Source of the DNA: Moheibacter stercoris
Lineage (GTDB): Bacteria; Bacteroidota; Bacteroidia; Flavobacteriales; Weeksellaceae
DNA: 64,000 nt
Direction: 5' to 3'
NCBI RefSeq assembly: GCF_040545805.1
Contig: NZ_JBEPMO010000004.1
Location: 124,001-188,000, forward strand
Below, one piece after another: positions 27,669 through 34,280 of the stretch. Under the pieces are notes generated by a model, which was not told where the DNA came from, ran no database searches, and was given only the letters and a program-made list of their open reading frames with translations. The position numbers and the translations under genes are program-made. How positions within the stretch are numbered: the first letter of the stretch is position 1; each line of letters starts with the position of its first letter.

Positions 27669-28061
27669 ATGGTAACAATTGTTAACTACAAAGAAAGACT
27701 AAAAGATGATGGTACATCATTCTTTGTACTAGAGCTACAAGGTGGCATAGATATGACCCAATCCAAAACCACAGGAATGTTCTATGCAACAGCCAAAAAA
27801 GCATCTATTCCAACCACATTTAATGAAACTACATGTCAAGGATTGATTGGAACCCAATTAGAAGGTTCAATTATAAAAGTTGACAGTGAACCTTATGAAT
27901 ATGTGATTGAAGAAACAGGAGAAGAAATCCTTCTTGCTCATAGATGGGTTTATTCACCAGAGCCACAAGATTCCCCTAGTGCTCTACAGAATAAAGATAG
28001 CAATGAGTTTTCTTCCACAATTATGAAACCTAATTCAACTTTAGAACATTCATTTGTTTAA
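27669..28061 (+). CDS. Small conserved mobile-element protein, function unknown
   Basis: From the ATG at 27669 the protein has 130 residues (MVTIVNYKERLKDDGTSFFV, then LELQGGIDMTQSKTTG). In-frame starts at 27630 (GTG) and 27642 (ATG) would add 9-13 residues. I recall similar short proteins starting MVTIVNYKER in Bacteroidetes elements beside RadC-type genes, but know no function. The fold looks mainly beta; the C-terminal 30 residues are polar and probably disordered. It is followed by a long hairpin. Confidence 0.65.
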   Translation: MVTIVNYKERLKDDGTSFFVLELQGGIDMTQSKTTGMFYATAKKASIPTTFNETTCQGLIGTQLEGSIIKVDSEPYEYVIEETGEEILLAHRWVYSPEPQDSPSALQNKDSNEFSSTIMKPNSTLEHSFV

Positions 28062-28069
28062 AAACATTT

Positions 28070-28130
28070 AAATCCGTCCACTAACATATATTGCTATATA
28101 TAGATGTTTATAAAAGTGGACGGATTTTTT
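28070..28130 (+). terminator. Large hairpin with T run after the small element gene
   Basis: A 13-bp perfect stem, AAATCCGTCCACT (28070-28082) with AGTGGACGGATTT (28115-28127), then a T run. The loop has a second self-complementary AT part (ACATATAT against ATATAGATGT). The ATCCGTCCAC core also occurs at 23364-23373. Confidence 0.75.
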
Positions 28131-28147
28131 ATTAATATTTTATTTTT

Positions 28148-28588
28148 ATGAAAATATCAGAGATTCAAGTTTCATACTCAACTAATAAACTTAATAAAAT
28201 TAAGATTTCAAACACTGAGGATTTATATTCTGTTGTTTTAAAAAATTGGAATTTAAACACCATTGAACTTTTTGAGGAAGCCAAAATCATATTGCTAAAT
28301 AATAACAACTCAATTTTAGGAATCTACAATCTTTCAAAAGGAGGTGTTTCAAGTACTATTATTGATATAAGACTTATTCTGTCAATTGCTTTAAAAACTA
28401 ATTCCTCAGCAATTATACTTATACATAACCATCCATCTGGAAATTTAAATCCTAGCAAAAATGATTTAGAAATTACAAAAACAACTAAAGAAGCTTGTAA
28501 TTTACTCAACATAAAATTACTAGACCACTTAATAGTTTCAAAAAATGGATATTATAGTTTTTTAAAAGAGGGTATTCTTACCAAATAA
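28148..28588 (+). CDS. RadC-type JAB/MPN-domain protein
   Basis: The 146-residue protein carries the RadC metalloprotease-like motif IILIHNHPSGNLNPSKNDLE (His-x-His, then Asp). The helix-hairpin-helix domain of chromosomal RadC is lacking. Such short RadC proteins are regular passengers of Bacteroidetes mobile elements and are sometimes listed as anti-restriction or DNA-repair factors, without proof of activity. It follows the small gene after a terminator and ends before a 170-base AT-rich gap that converges on the XRE gene. Confidence 0.88.
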   Translation: MKISEIQVSYSTNKLNKIKISNTEDLYSVVLKNWNLNTIELFEEAKIILLNNNNSILGIYNLSKGGVSSTIIDIRLILSIALKTNSSAIILIHNHPSGNLNPSKNDLEITKTTKEACNLLNIKLLDHLIVSKNGYYSFLKEGILTK

Positions 28589-28761
28589 ACCAACTATATA
28601 ATTTAGAACAAATTATTAAAAAAATATTAATTTATTTATATGTAAGTAATTCAAAATATTAATAATATAATACAAATTTTATTTAATGTTAATGATTAAT
28701 CCACATATATACTAATAGCTTTTTCAATTATTAATATTTACTTATAGAGTATTAGGGAAGT

Positions 28762-29001
28762 CTAATATTCAATTAAATCATTTACTTTAACTTCTAGAGC
28801 TTCTGCAATTCTATATAGGGTGTATAGAGTTGGGTTAGTTCTACCAGATTCAATTCTTGATATATTTGTTGTATCTATATTACCTTGCATTTTACCAACT
28901 AAATCTACCTGAGACAGTCCTTTTGTTTCCCTTAACTTCTTTATTTTTAGACCTACAGATTTTAAAATATCAGACTTATCCACACTTGACATATTTGACA
29001 A
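28762..29001 (-). CDS. XRE-family transcriptional regulator
   Basis: The 79-residue protein is almost entirely a Cro/CI-type helix-turn-helix: GLKIKKLRETKGLSQVDLVG, then NISRIESGRTNPTLYTLYRI. It has no effector domain, as in simple dimeric repressors of mobile elements. It is divergent from the lipoprotein gene, and a 14-bp palindrome lies in the 63-base gap between them, so it probably represses that promoter and its own. An in-frame Met at codon 4 is another possible start. Confidence 0.88.
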   Translation of the reverse strand: MSNMSSVDKSDILKSVGLKIKKLRETKGLSQVDLVGKMQGNIDTTNISRIESGRTNPTLYTLYRIAEALEVKVNDLIEY

Positions 29002-29015
29002 GTGAAGTAAAGTTT

Positions 29016-29047
29016 TATCTTTGTTGAACTTAATGCCATAAATGGCA
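29016..29047 (+). promoter_or_regulatory. -7 box and palindromic operator for the XRE regulator
   Basis: TATCTTTG (29016-29023) matches the -7 consensus for the plus-strand lipoprotein gene. About ten bases on, TGCCATAAATGGCA (29034-29047) is a perfect palindrome. It sits between the likely transcription start and the gene, where a bound repressor would block RNA polymerase. Confidence 0.5.
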
Positions 29048-29064
29048 ACCTAAATTATAATCCT

Positions 29065-29772
29065 ATGAAAACAAATTTATATGCTTTAACTATTCTTTTC
29101 TTCTCCTGTAATAATGGTATTGAAAATAAAAATCTCGAGGAAGATTTTCCTATAGTAGAAGAAGTTCTAAAACCATGTACTTATGGAGTTCAATTTGGTG
29201 ATATTGATGTATGTATCCCAGAATTTAATGGATACAAAAATATTTACAATAATGAACATTCTGATTTGATTGATTTCTTAGAGTCTAATGAACATCCAAG
29301 TAATCAACTTATAGCCGCATTTGTAAATGACATATCATATAAAGAAGAAAATTACAAAACCTTTAATGACAGTGATTATTTTAAAATCTATAGTGTAAAA
29401 AATTATAGAAACAAATTTTCTAATTCTAAGGACTTACAAAAAATTTTTAATATTCATAATGAAGGTTTTGTTAGTAAAAACTGGGATTATGTTAATGGAA
29501 AAATGAAGGAAGTTGAAAGTGAATTAGAGCTTGATAAACCAATACTATTAGAATCATATAAAACAAATGAAAATTTTTATACCCTGGTTTTTTTATTAAA
29601 ATACAATATGGAGGCTGAAGAAAAAATAATGGTTGGTACTATGAATATATTATTAATTAAAAATAGAATAATTCATTTTGCATATTATTTAAAATACAAC
29701 GAAGAAAACCAGGCAATTATAAAACAAAAAAACAATTATATTGGGTTAAGAATTCTAGATGAAAACAACTAA
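29065..29772 (+). CDS. Unknown lipoprotein, cargo of the element
   Basis: The 235-residue protein has a short signal peptide with lipobox LFFSC (Cys15), so it is probably lipidated and exported. The mature part is acidic and rich in Asn, Glu and Tyr, with alternating strands near the C-terminus (ENFYTLVFLLKYNMEAEEKI, MNILLIKNRIIHFAYYLKYN). I recognise no family. It is followed 15 bases later by a membrane protein, forming a two-gene unit controlled by the divergent XRE gene. Confidence 0.7.
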   Translation: MKTNLYALTILFFSCNNGIENKNLEEDFPIVEEVLKPCTYGVQFGDIDVCIPEFNGYKNIYNNEHSDLIDFLESNEHPSNQLIAAFVNDISYKEENYKTFNDSDYFKIYSVKNYRNKFSNSKDLQKIFNIHNEGFVSKNWDYVNGKMKEVESELELDKPILLESYKTNENFYTLVFLLKYNMEAEEKIMVGTMNILLIKNRIIHFAYYLKYNEENQAIIKQKNNYIGLRILDENN

Positions 29773-29787
29773 TATAAACATAAAAAA

Positions 29788-30372
29788 ATGAAGCTAAATA
29801 TTTCCCCTAATAAAATTAAATCCATAGTTAAAACTTTTAAAAAACTATTGATTGCTTATATTAGTATTTGTATGGTTATTATGACCATACAACAAATAAA
29901 TAAAGCAAAAGAATTAAATGAAATTCATAAAATGACTTTTGAAAGCAATGAAGAATTTCTAGAATTGCTGGGAGTGACTAGTAGTATAGAAAAACAACAA
30001 GCTTTAATGCGAGCACACCAAGATCAAATAGCTTTTGAATATAAATTTGGAAGGTCCTTAAATGAAAATGAAATTAATCCATTTAGTCCAAATTTATATT
30101 TTAAAATTGCTATGCTCTTAGTTATGTTTACTACAATATTGATTATTATAATTTTAATAATACATTTCCTTTTTAATCCAATTATTAAAATAAGTCAATA
30201 TTTCACTTTATATAAAGAAAATTCTATTAATTTAAAAGATTATAAATCCAAGTGGACCAAATCTCTAATTTGCACTACTATTCTTAATTTGATTTTCATA
30301 ATCCCTACATTTGGCTTAAGTCTTATCTTATTTATCCAAATATTCCTCTTTTATGAAGGCAATAAATCTTAA
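29788..30372 (+). CDS. Unknown membrane protein, cargo of the element
   Basis: The 194-residue protein has three hydrophobic segments: about 19-37 (LLIAYISICMVIMTI), about 108-131 and about 165-188. A charged region between the first two (roughly 40-105) is likely outside the membrane on one side. No motif is recognised. It is the last gene before the right repeat and forms a pair with the lipoprotein; a role in the host envelope, such as exclusion of other elements, is possible but unproven. Confidence 0.68.
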   Translation: MKLNISPNKIKSIVKTFKKLLIAYISICMVIMTIQQINKAKELNEIHKMTFESNEEFLELLGVTSSIEKQQALMRAHQDQIAFEYKFGRSLNENEINPFSPNLYFKIAMLLVMFTTILIIIILIIHFLFNPIIKISQYFTLYKENSINLKDYKSKWTKSLICTTILNLIFIIPTFGLSLILFIQIFLFYEGNKS

Positions 30373-30419
30373 TAATTTTAAAATTTAAAGAAACTTATTT
30401 AATAATATTATCCTTTAAC

Positions 30420-30442
30420 AAAGGCATACAAAAAGGCATACA
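30420..30442 (+). repeat. Right pair of putative recombinase arm-type sites
   Basis: AAAGGCATACA occurs at 30420-30430 and again at 30432-30442, a 12-bp period, just inside the right repeat. The same 11-mer is at 19591-19601 near the integrase. Confidence 0.5.
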
Positions 30443-30448
30443 CAATTT

Positions 30449-30565
30449 AATCCTTTCTATATTTGCAATCCAATTACGGAACACTCCTCCTTAGCTCAGT
30501 TGGTTAGAGCATCTGACTGTTAATCAGAGGGTCCTTGGTTCGAGCCCAAGAGGGGGAGCAAAAAG
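30449..30565 (+). repeat. Right 117-bp direct repeat (attachment site)
   Basis: Identical by eye to 19312-19428, including the full tRNA-Asn. The bases at the -33 position upstream (30435-30438) read GGCA rather than TTTG, because they come from the element. Confidence 0.9.
30485..30558 (+). tRNA. tRNA-Asn (anticodon GTT), right copy
   Basis: Same 74 bases as the left copy, with an intact cloverleaf. It keeps the -7 box but not the -33 box, so its expression may be weak. It is followed by its own terminator, which is probably the original chromosomal one. Confidence 0.95.
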
Positions 30566-30590
30566 ACAGCTAAAGCAGCTGTCTTTTTTT
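30562..30590 (+). terminator. Terminator after the right tRNA-Asn
   Basis: AAAGACAGCT (30562-30571), loop AAAGC, inverse AGCTGTCTTT (30577-30586), then a T run. The same hairpin, base for base, is found again at 31292-31320 behind the tRNA relic. Confidence 0.9.
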
Positions 30591-30725
30591 GTTTGTATAG
30601 GTTTTTAAAGCTTATTACACTCCATTTCGATATTATATTGGTTTACATTTTTACATGAAACTAAAGCCATTTGATATTGTTGATTCACCGGAAGCGCGGT
30701 AGCGAGGCTATAATCTTTAATTTTT

Positions 30726-31136
30726 ATGAATTTATATTATAGGATATGGGCGGATTGCCTTAATAAATTAAAGGATAAGGAGGGAAAATTGAGGGTAAAT
30801 TCGTTGTTAGTTATGTCTTTGTTAACATCACAGAATTTTCTTACTATATTTATGATTTTGGTTTATTTAACCAAATTGTTATTACTAAAGATCGATTTAG
30901 ATTTTAAATATCCGAAGATAGGTTTTTTCACTTTTTTAATTTACAATTTAATACTAATTCTAATAAGCTCAATATTTCATTATTGCTTAATATTTTTATC
31001 TGGAAAACATAAAGAATTACTAAAAATAAATCATTCTATAAATGAAGGTATATTCACTAAATATTTTTTTTTCTCCTCATGTGGATTAGTGGCTACCTAT
31101 ATAATATTAAAATTAATTAAAATACCCGTTGTGTAG
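30726..31136 (+). CDS. Unknown small membrane protein
   Basis: The 136-residue protein has a short basic N-terminal part followed by about three hydrophobic stretches (roughly 28-55, 67-92 and 112-130). It is not recognised. It lies alone between the right tRNA-Asn and the tRNA relic, so it may be what is left of a further insertion at the same site. Its base composition resembles the element, not the core. Confidence 0.55.
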   Translation: MNLYYRIWADCLNKLKDKEGKLRVNSLLVMSLLTSQNFLTIFMILVYLTKLLLLKIDLDFKYPKIGFFTFLIYNLILILISSIFHYCLIFLSGKHKELLKINHSINEGIFTKYFFFSSCGLVATYIILKLIKIPVV

Positions 31137-31155
31137 CTCTATTTCATGAACAGAA
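31136..31155 (+). repeat. 20-bp imperfect repeat, copy 1
   Basis: GCTCTATTTCATGAACAGAA agrees with 32791-32810 at 18 of 20 positions, both differences being C/T. The two copies bracket the tRNA relic, the GIY-YIG remnant and the 358-residue ORF. Confidence 0.45.
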
Positions 31156-31236
31156 CGGGCAGTGTTTCAGAGTTAGTGATGGAGTTTGAACAAAAAAAAC
31201 TAATTGACAACAAAAATGATTTAAAATCCAAATATA

Positions 31237-31289
31237 GTTAATCAGAGCCCCGATAGCTATCGGGGTTGGTTCGAGCCCAAGAGGGGGAG
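31237..31289 (+). pseudogene. tRNA-Asn 3' relic interrupted by a palindrome
   Basis: GTTAATCAGAG (31237-31247) equals the tRNA-Asn anticodon and following stem. An 18-bp perfect palindrome, CCCCGATAGCTATCGGGG (31248-31265), then replaces the five variable-loop bases and the first C of the T stem. The remaining T arm and acceptor 3' strand (31266-31289) are identical to tRNA-Asn. The 5' half is missing, so no tRNA can form. Confidence 0.85.
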
Positions 31290-31291
31290 CA

Positions 31292-31322
31292 AAAAGACAG
31301 CTAAAGCAGCTGTCTTTTTTTG
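31292..31322 (+). terminator. Copied tRNA-Asn terminator behind the relic
   Basis: The hairpin with arms AGACAGCT and AGCTGTCT and its T run repeat those at 30562-30590. The similarity goes on for some bases after it (GTTxGxATAGGTTT). Confidence 0.8.
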
Positions 31323-31418
31323 TTGGCATAGGTTTCAAACACTTCAAATCTGAATCCTATAAAAGGTATATTTAAAACAAATCTTTTGTAACTTTAGGAG
31401 TAACCTAAATCCATTGCA

Positions 31419-31547
31419 ATGTTTCTCGTCTATATTTTACACTCAAACAAATTGAATCGATTTTATATAGGGTTTACAGAAGATATTGAAACCAGAATGG
31501 AGTTTTATTTGAATAAAGATCAGAATAATTATTTACGCTATATTTAA
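31419..31547 (+). pseudogene. Truncated GIY-YIG nuclease remnant
   Basis: A 42-codon frame opens MFLVYILHSNKLNRFYIGFT, the N-terminal signature of GIY-YIG endonuclease domains (VYIL, then YIG with a following ThrGluAsp). It stops at YLRYI, about half the usual domain, and lacks the catalytic Glu helix. It is a decayed fragment of a UPF0213-like gene. Confidence 0.6.
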
Positions 31548-31727
31548 ACCACAGCACGCATTGACTTTTCGTACGCGAGAGGGGCTGTTATTTGACCACA
31601 CGATGCAATCGTGCGGTAGCAGGTTGTAATGCCATTGATTGTGCCACCACTTTTTGATCCATCAATTTTACCAAATTATAATCCACAGGAGGAATTGTAT
31701 TATAATTAATATACTAAATAAGGTTAT

Positions 31728-32804
31728 ATGATTTTTAATAAAGAATTCAGTGAAAATTTTCAAAATCAGTTAGAAAAAAATAAATACTTTTTCCAAAATG
31801 ATTTAATTCAAGAGGCTAAGGAGTCTATTAGAAATCATAGAAAAATAGCTTTTATTGATAATTCAGCAGAATATATTCCTTTCAAAATAAATTTTGAAGT
31901 AGTAGAGAAAGTAATCAAAAAATCAATAGAAGCGAGTCAGCCTATTTTTCAAATTACACAAGGTTTAGAAGATGGTTTTCCTAGTTTGATTTTTTTTAAA
32001 GTTATGCGAAATGAGCAACCCTATTTTAATAGTGAACAGTATTCTGATTTCTTTCTTCAATATAAACTTTTACATATTGAATGTATAAATCAATTCTTCA
32101 TAAATGAAAATTATTATAAGATACATTATGATAATCATTTTTCTAATTTGAAAATTTTTAATGAACCTAAAATAGATGATTTAGAAAACTTTGGAGTGCT
32201 TAAAAATCGTAATGATAAATACAATAAATCCATTTGGATAGAATATATAAAAAGTCTTTGCGAACTGACATTTAATAAATTTAGATTTAGTAAAGAACAT
32301 TCAACAAAGAATGTTTACAGATTTATAAAACAAGTGAATGAAGATTTATTTATAGGATTTGAATTTTATGTTGATATTACTAAAAAAGAATTGAATTATA
32401 ATTTAACTGAAGTAGAACCTTATTTTAATATAATTGTATTTAATAATCAATTTAATCCAGATGAGCCAATAATTAATTATACATTTAGGAAAAATAAAAA
32501 TATTATAAGTTTAGGCAACCTATCAAATCCCTTATTTACTCCTATGTGTTTAACAATGGAGGCATTCAAACTTCTAACAAATAAAACTAATCCAATGGAC
32601 TTTGATTCCCCTATGAAGTTTCACAAAAAATTATATGAAGTTTCACAAAATAATTACTTAATTAAATATCCAGATGAATTTGGTGAGGATTTAAAAAAAT
32701 ACGCTTTTTTTAAAATTTATCTTTTGGAATATTTTTCAAGAAGTTATTTGGGATATATAGAGAAGTCTATATTGGGCTCCCTGAGTCCCGGCTCCATCTC
32801 ATGA
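31728..32804 (+). CDS. Unknown cytoplasmic protein with a possibly replaced C-terminus
   Basis: The 358-residue protein has no signal peptide or membrane segment. It is rich in Asn, Phe, Lys and Tyr, with no motif I recognise (opening MIFNKEFSENFQNQLEKNKY). Its last ten or so codons (SILGSLSPGSIS) are in abruptly GC-richer DNA that continues past the stop, so the C-terminus may come from another sequence joined by recombination. It could be an immunity or cargo protein of a hypervariable locus; nothing confirms this. Confidence 0.5.
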   Translation: MIFNKEFSENFQNQLEKNKYFFQNDLIQEAKESIRNHRKIAFIDNSAEYIPFKINFEVVEKVIKKSIEASQPIFQITQGLEDGFPSLIFFKVMRNEQPYFNSEQYSDFFLQYKLLHIECINQFFINENYYKIHYDNHFSNLKIFNEPKIDDLENFGVLKNRNDKYNKSIWIEYIKSLCELTFNKFRFSKEHSTKNVYRFIKQVNEDLFIGFEFYVDITKKELNYNLTEVEPYFNIIVFNNQFNPDEPIINYTFRKNKNIISLGNLSNPLFTPMCLTMEAFKLLTNKTNPMDFDSPMKFHKKLYEVSQNNYLIKYPDEFGEDLKKYAFFKIYLLEYFSRSYLGYIEKSILGSLSPGSIS

Positions 32805-32810
32805 ACAGAA
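32791..32810 (+). repeat. 20-bp imperfect repeat, copy 2
   Basis: GCTCCATCTCATGAACAGAA, 18 of 20 identical to 31136-31155. It lies at the junction where AT-rich sequence turns GC-richer. Confidence 0.45.
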
Positions 32811-32820
32811 AAAAAGAAAA

Positions 32821-32952
32821 ATGATAGTAAGTAGCAGGCCGATAGGAAGTGCCGGTATCTTTAACACCGGACTTTCCACGGAGTTTGACGAGCTGAAACT
32901 AAAACAGCTGGGAGATGCGCGTAATAATAAGAACTGGATTTCGATTTCCTGA
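32821..32952 (+). pseudogene. GC-rich orphan coding fragment
   Basis: An open frame of 43 codons with a codon style unlike its neighbours; it contains GSAGIFNTGLSTEFDELKLK and ends WISIS. The amphipathic, protein-like composition suggests the tail of a former larger gene. No family is recognised. The frame has an ATG at its start, but no other sign that it is expressed. Confidence 0.35.
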
Positions 32953-32982
32953 GGTAGCAAAGTAAACTTTAACAACAAGATA

Positions 32983-33531
32983 ATGAAAATTCAAAGTTTA
33001 ATTTCTTTTATAAACAATCTGTTTGCCTTTTTATTTATAATTGTACTTGATTTTATTCTTTTAAATTTTTTAAGTATTGAAAAAATTCAAATTGAAAGTG
33101 ATTATGGAATCATAAATGAATTTTACTTATTCAATTTAAATTTAAAAGCATCTATTGTTATGTCAATTTTTTCAATATTGATTTACTATTTGTTTAAAAA
33201 AATTAAATATTTAATAGGTTTTCAAACATTAACAATTTCAATAGTTTTATTATTATTTGAATTTTATAAATTCGGGATTCATGAATTAGATTTACGAATT
33301 TATTTATCTAAGATCCTTTTTTTGTCCATACTATTTTCAGCAGTTTTTATAAAATTTTTTGAATTCCTTTTAAACAAGTATAGTTATATCGTTCTAATAA
33401 CAATAATTTCTTTTTCATTTGCCTATCAAACAAATAAAGGTTTCGAGCCAATTAATTTTGGTGTGTTTATGATTTTGACATTTCTAATTTTATATCAAGA
33501 GAAAAATATATTTTTAGGAAATTTTAAATGA
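32983..33531 (+). CDS. Unknown polytopic membrane protein
   Basis: The 182-residue protein has about six hydrophobic segments spread over its length (FINNLFAFLFIIVLDFILL, ASIVMSIFSILIYYLF, LTISIVLLLFEFY, ILFLSILFSAVFIKFFEF, YIVLITIISFSFAY, FGVFMILTFLILY). It has only short loops and no recognisable motif. It is very AT-rich and begins 30 bases after the GC-rich fragment. It could be an immunity-type or permease-like protein. Confidence 0.55.
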   Translation: MKIQSLISFINNLFAFLFIIVLDFILLNFLSIEKIQIESDYGIINEFYLFNLNLKASIVMSIFSILIYYLFKKIKYLIGFQTLTISIVLLLFEFYKFGIHELDLRIYLSKILFLSILFSAVFIKFFEFLLNKYSYIVLITIISFSFAYQTNKGFEPINFGVFMILTFLILYQEKNIFLGNFK

Positions 33532-33621
33532 TCTATCTTATACTGACATCAGATTTAAAGAAAAAAATAAGGCTACTTGTATTGACCTAGCAAAAATTAA
33601 GACAAAATAGAAAAGATTTAA

Positions 33622-33990
33622 ATGAAATTCTAAGTAATTGCCCTACTAGTAGTTGTATCAGCAATAATTGGTCTTTATACAATTAACAAAATGGCTATTG
33701 CATGGACGTTGAAAAACTATATCAAGCCATTTTTCACTAAAAATGGAATCCAATATGTCCATTTTAAAAGGACGAGCTTTTTTAGTACTGGAGCCTTTAA
33801 AGAGGGTTCTTTTAATCCCGTATTTTCTCCAAAAGGAAATTCTAATCGAACTACCTATTTTTATGCAATAGGGAAAAATCAGGAGGAAAAAGAAATTCAA
33901 TTTACCGCAAAAGTTGAATTATCATTTTTCAGCGTAAGAGGAATTGAAATTAAGAAAGAACCAGATACTAAATCCATTGTTTTGAATTAG
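33622..33990 (+). pseudogene. Small membrane-anchored protein gene with an in-frame stop at codon 4
   Basis: ATG 33622 reads MKF then TAA (33631-33633). The same frame continues VIALLVVVSAIIGLYTINK, a good membrane anchor, into an open 99-codon stretch from Met 33691 (MAIAWTLKNYIKPFFTKNGI). A single base change would create the stop. The part from 33691 could still be made as a soluble fragment. The family is not recognised; its codon style is closer to the core than to the island. Confidence 0.5.
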
Positions 33991-33993
33991 ACA

Positions 33994-34023
33994 GTGTAAC
34001 TCCCTTAACTGAAGGGAGTACAC
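33994..34023. terminator. Hairpin between convergent genes
   Basis: GTGT-A-ACTCCCTT pairs with AAGGGAGT-ACAC around a 6-base loop. There is no long T run, so it is only a probable bidirectional terminator. Confidence 0.5.
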
Positions 34024-34025
34024 CT

Positions 34026-34253
34026 CTACCAATGATCATCTAAATCCTTTTTCGTTTTGGTTGAATCCAACAAAATCTGATAAGTTTCTCCCAATGTTTT
34101 TGGACTCTTGGAGAAATTAGAAAGAGAAGAATCCGTTTTCAAGACTTCTTCTTTGTCAATTCTTTTTTCCTTTTTTACATGTTTTGATTGACGAATCGAT
34201 TCTGAAATCATAGCTGCCAAAACAATCAATACAATGCCTACAAAATCTTTCAT
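34026..34253 (-). CDS. Small membrane-anchored protein, unknown
   Basis: The 75-residue protein starts with one hydrophobic segment (MKDFVGIVLIVLAAMISESI). A strongly charged linker (KHVKKEKRIDKEE) and a polar C-terminus follow. It is not recognised. Its codon style fits the core genome, and it sits just downstream of the tRNA-Cys gene on the same strand, at the edge of the accessory region. Confidence 0.5.
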   Translation of the reverse strand: MKDFVGIVLIVLAAMISESIRQSKHVKKEKRIDKEEVLKTDSSLSNFSKSPKTLGETYQILLDSTKTKKDLDDHW

Positions 34254-34280
34254 AGTTCAATCTTTTTTAATTTTCAATTT

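Larger units (their letters stand above)
19312..30565 (+). mobile_element. Integrated element of about 11.1 kb at tRNA-Asn
   Basis: Two identical 117-bp direct repeats holding a whole tRNA-Asn gene flank a block with a tyrosine recombinase at its left end. The cargo is an SF2 helicase-like protein, a RecA-like ATPase, a DUF3871 protein, an OLD-type nuclease, a RadC-type protein, an XRE repressor, a lipoprotein and a membrane protein. It is visibly more AT-rich than the core genes around it. No relaxase, coupling protein, type IV secretion or phage structural gene is present, so it is a non-conjugative integrative island or satellite that would need help to move. Putative recombinase arm sites are near both ends. 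Confidence 0.85.
31137..31727. other. Non-coding mosaic of gene and repeat remnants
   Basis: About 590 bases with no intact gene. In order it holds a 20-bp repeat, a tRNA-Asn 3' relic with inserted palindrome, a copied terminator, a GIY-YIG nuclease remnant, and an inverted repeat CACGAT-GCA-ATCGTG (31599-31613). Short open stretches such as 31629-31709 have no support as genes. Confidence 0.6.

Noticed and set aside
19429..30448. Prophage or conjugative element
   Set aside because: No capsid, tail, lysis, relaxase, coupling or type IV secretion gene could be recognised.
31146..31241. 31-codon frame after the 136-residue membrane protein
   Set aside because: Its end is formed by the tRNA relic, and nothing supports translation.
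31144..31347. Minus-strand 67-codon frame through the tRNA relic
   Set aside because: It is made of the copied tRNA end, palindrome and terminator, so it is not a gene.
31629..31709. 26-codon frame (MPLIVPPLFDPSILPNYNPQ...)
   Set aside because: Too short, with no promoter or homologue recalled, inside a mosaic of remnants.
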